Shown one piece after another: positions 62,301 through 64,000 of a DNA stretch of 64,000 nucleotides. This DNA comes from Branchiostoma lanceolatum (Eukaryota; Chordata; Leptocardii; Amphioxiformes; Branchiostomatidae), in contig NC_089724.1 in assembly GCF_035083965.1 (NCBI RefSeq), positions 16,610,410-16,674,409 on the forward strand, in the 5' to 3' direction. Under the pieces are notes generated by a model, which saw only the letters and a program-made list of their open reading frames with translations, had not been told where the DNA came from and did not search any database. How positions within the stretch are numbered: position 1 is the first letter of the stretch; each line of letters opens with the position of its first letter. The position numbers were made by a program, and so were the translations under genes.

Positions 62301-62951
62301 TTGAAGAAACATACATGTACATATGCGATCTAGCTCATCATACATATATTACCTTCAGACCAATGAGGTTTAGGATGAGAGTTCTCAGCCCTTTGCCGTC
62401 ATCATACATCAGACTGCTGCGACAGCTCTCAAACGGTCTCCCAATCAGCTCAACAATCTACAAAAAGAGAAGATCCAAAAGGACACAAAACATTGACAGA
62501 TATGTATCAATCAAATTCACAAAATCACAAAATAACCAAACAAATGATTGCAGAGCATAGATAATCTCTGCAAGGTCTATATGTGTTAATACACAAATGT
62601 TCGCAGAGGTTCGATGTTCACGGTTTTTGTGGTGAACTGTTTACCGCGAACTTAAAACCACCACGAACACTCTATTTGCTCCCTACTGCGTAATCAAATC
62701 CCCACAAATATTTCTGCACTTACAGTAACATCAGTATCAAAAAAGAATGATTCGAAATAGGAAAAATCTCAATCTATTTTTGGCGACACATCAGGGTAGA
62801 GCCCATTACCTTTGCCTTGTCCTGAGGTTTGACGATGGTGACGCTCTCCCCCGAGGAGTCGATGCCTGCCCGTCCCGCCCGCCCCACCATCTGTTTGTAC
62901 TGGGCTCTGCTGATGAAGTGTTCCCCAACAAACGGAGCTCTCAGGATCACC
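57683..62951 (-). CDS. HELQ: Helicase POLQ-like (HELQ), C-terminal part
   Basis: HELQ is a 3'-5' DNA helicase of superfamily 2 that acts in homologous recombination and replication-fork repair. Ten exons are in the window: 62951-62810, 62457-62353, 61876-61763, 61114-61006, 60550-60393, 60075-59977, 59535-59359, 59127-59014, 58424-58290, 57868-57683. They encode 445 complete residues plus part of a codon. The first visible block is [12 protein letters not shown] and then [15 protein letters not shown], helicase motif VI with the arginine fingers. Later blocks match human HELQ (from memory) closely: [43 protein letters not shown] and [18 protein letters not shown], the last being the helix-hairpin-helix-like region. 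The gene is cut by the window edge: the N-terminal region and helicase motifs I-V lie beyond 64000. Phase at 62951 is 2 (one base completes a codon). Confidence 0.95.
59321..59350. repeat. (CT)n microsatellite next to a HELQ splice donor
   Basis: About 15 CT units, read as (GA)n in the transcript. It begins a few bases after the donor of the exon ending at 59359 (GAG|GTGAGAAA). Confidence 0.9.
61527..61737. mobile_element. MITE of the 'tactgtgaattca ... tttacagta' family
   Basis: Inverted ends are tactgtgaattcat and agatttacagta; the interior includes 'cacagcgaacattt'. It lies in a HELQ intron. Related to 26173-26388 and 63075-63274. Confidence 0.6.
62585..62735. mobile_element. Decayed MITE with 'ccgcgaactta' core
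   Basis: It contains ttcacggtttttgtggtgaa, ccgcgaacttaaaaccacc and the end gcacttacagtaa, matching the family at 63075-63274. It lies in a HELQ intron. Confidence 0.55.
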
Positions 62952-63074
62952 CTGTGGTCATAGGATAGAAAAGACCAACTTGCTGATCACTATGTTAAAA
63001 AGAAGCAATTGATAGCTATGAAAACATAGTACATAATAGATTTATAACAGCATAACATTATCCATTTTTGTATA

Positions 63075-63274
63075 CTACTGTTAATGCATTTATGTTTTTT
63101 TTTCACGGTTGGCAGAAAATGGCGTGTTTGCGGTGGTTTGAAGTTCGCGGTTTTAAGTAGTGCTACAGTCATAGGTGGGCAAAAACTTCCGTGGCGGTTT
63201 TAAGTTCGCGCTGAAAGTTCACTGCAAAAACCGTGAACATAAGACCACTGCAAACATTTATGCATTTACAGTGT
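63075..63274. mobile_element. MITE with 'tactgttaatgcatttatg' inverted ends
   Basis: The left end tactgttaatgcatttatg is inverted as catttatgcatttacagtg on the right. The interior carries repeated 'ggttttaagttcgcg' and 'ccgtgaacat'. It is the best-preserved member of the family in the window. Confidence 0.75.
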
Positions 63275-63539
63275 TAGTCTAAAATAGATTTATGAAATCT
63301 ATTTCTAATCAAAAATGAGTTATTATTTTTCTACTAAATGTTTTTAAGCTTCATTTTCTGAGGTGTCATGGGAGCTTTGATCAAAATGATCATCAAATAT
63401 AACCAAATTTTAGCCTAGTGTAGGCCTGTCCATACACATACACATGTGAATGTACATGTACCATAAGATTCCATTGCCATATTGTACACAGGTGTAGATC
63501 TTTGAAATGTTCAAAACTAATAAAAGTCAACTTTTTTTA

Positions 63540-64000
63540 GATAACAATGAATGAAGACCTTTATTGTACATGTTTGCCCCACTGGGCTAAGCACAGGTCA
63601 CATGTTAACAAATATATACATATTCACGAGTATTACTGTACATAAACATCTAGCATACTCTATTATTTTCGACTTCCTCTCGCTTCTTGGTAATTGTATA
63701 AATGTAGGAGGCTGTGTGATTAGTTAGAGTTGGTCTATCAAAGGCTGCAAGAAATATAAATTTCTCTCTACTATTCAGGTATCTATAGTGGGGGAATTTA
63801 CTTAACACATAACTGAAAAGAATTATTCTATCGCTATCATACAAAGGACAGTCTACAATAAAATGCACTTCGTCTTCTACTTTATCTAGGCTACATGTTA
63901 ACCTCTTCTCTGTTGCCTAACCCCATAACCAACATATATGGTGCTACCTTCACACATAGCAGCATGAAGGTTAAAACTGTTACCTCTTAGCTGGCAGGTT
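63540..64000 (-). mobile_element. 3' end of a non-LTR retrotransposon, cut by the window edge
   Basis: A minus-strand frame reads KVEDEVHFIVDCPLYDSDR and continues to about 63650. This is the Cys/His-containing C-terminal segment of reverse-transcriptase polyproteins (DEVHFLL.C..Y...R). A downstream AATAAA and a tail of 'attcattgttat' end it near 63540. It continues past 64000. It lies in a HELQ intron, in the same orientation as the gene. Confidence 0.6.

Overview
The window is nuclear DNA of an animal. Genes are split into many short exons with GT-AG introns, spaced by AT-rich intergenic DNA full of small transposons and minisatellites. The proteins, intron density and repeat types suggest an invertebrate chordate, most likely a lancelet (Branchiostoma). 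That is inference from protein resemblance and genome style; no species marker was seen. Exon models were built by hand from splice sites, reading phase and remembered vertebrate homologues. Every complete model closes on an exact multiple of three.

Layout: DCAF10 (-, 1555-4984, 449 aa) is a substrate receptor of CUL4-DDB1 ubiquitin ligase. OGA, O-GlcNAcase (-, 7288-18127, 14 exons, 899 aa), follows. About 2 kb further lies a divergent APRT-like phosphoribosyltransferase (+, 20108-22445, 198 aa) with a decayed partial copy downstream. GOT1, cytosolic aspartate aminotransferase (-, 26523-40708, 412 aa), has introns that carry much of the window's mobile DNA. Head to head with it, 365 bp away, is the ESCRT-III gene CHMP3 (+, 41074-44841, 222 aa). 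A 19-exon membrane guanylyl cyclase follows (-, 46503-56253, 1077 aa). The last gene is the 3' part of the DNA helicase HELQ (-, 57683-62951), whose 5' part lies beyond the window. The genes are unrelated housekeeping or signalling genes and form no pathway. OGA and GOT1 are, from memory, also near each other in human 10q24.

Mobile DNA: an uninterrupted reverse-transcriptase ORF of a CR1/Jockey-type element lies antisense in GOT1. Three other decayed non-LTR 3' ends are present, plus a mariner-like element with very long inverted repeats, a pogo/Tigger-like 1.6-kb element, TTAA-flanked elements, CAGGG-ended hAT-like elements, and a nested palindromic composite of about 2.3 kb.

The most striking observation is that three neighbouring genes (GOT1, CHMP3, guanylyl cyclase) each carry a minisatellite whose unit spans an exon-intron boundary. 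Each unit copies part of the exon together with its splice site. The result is arrays of 3-5 near-identical competing splice sites, most of which would shift or stop the reading frame if used.
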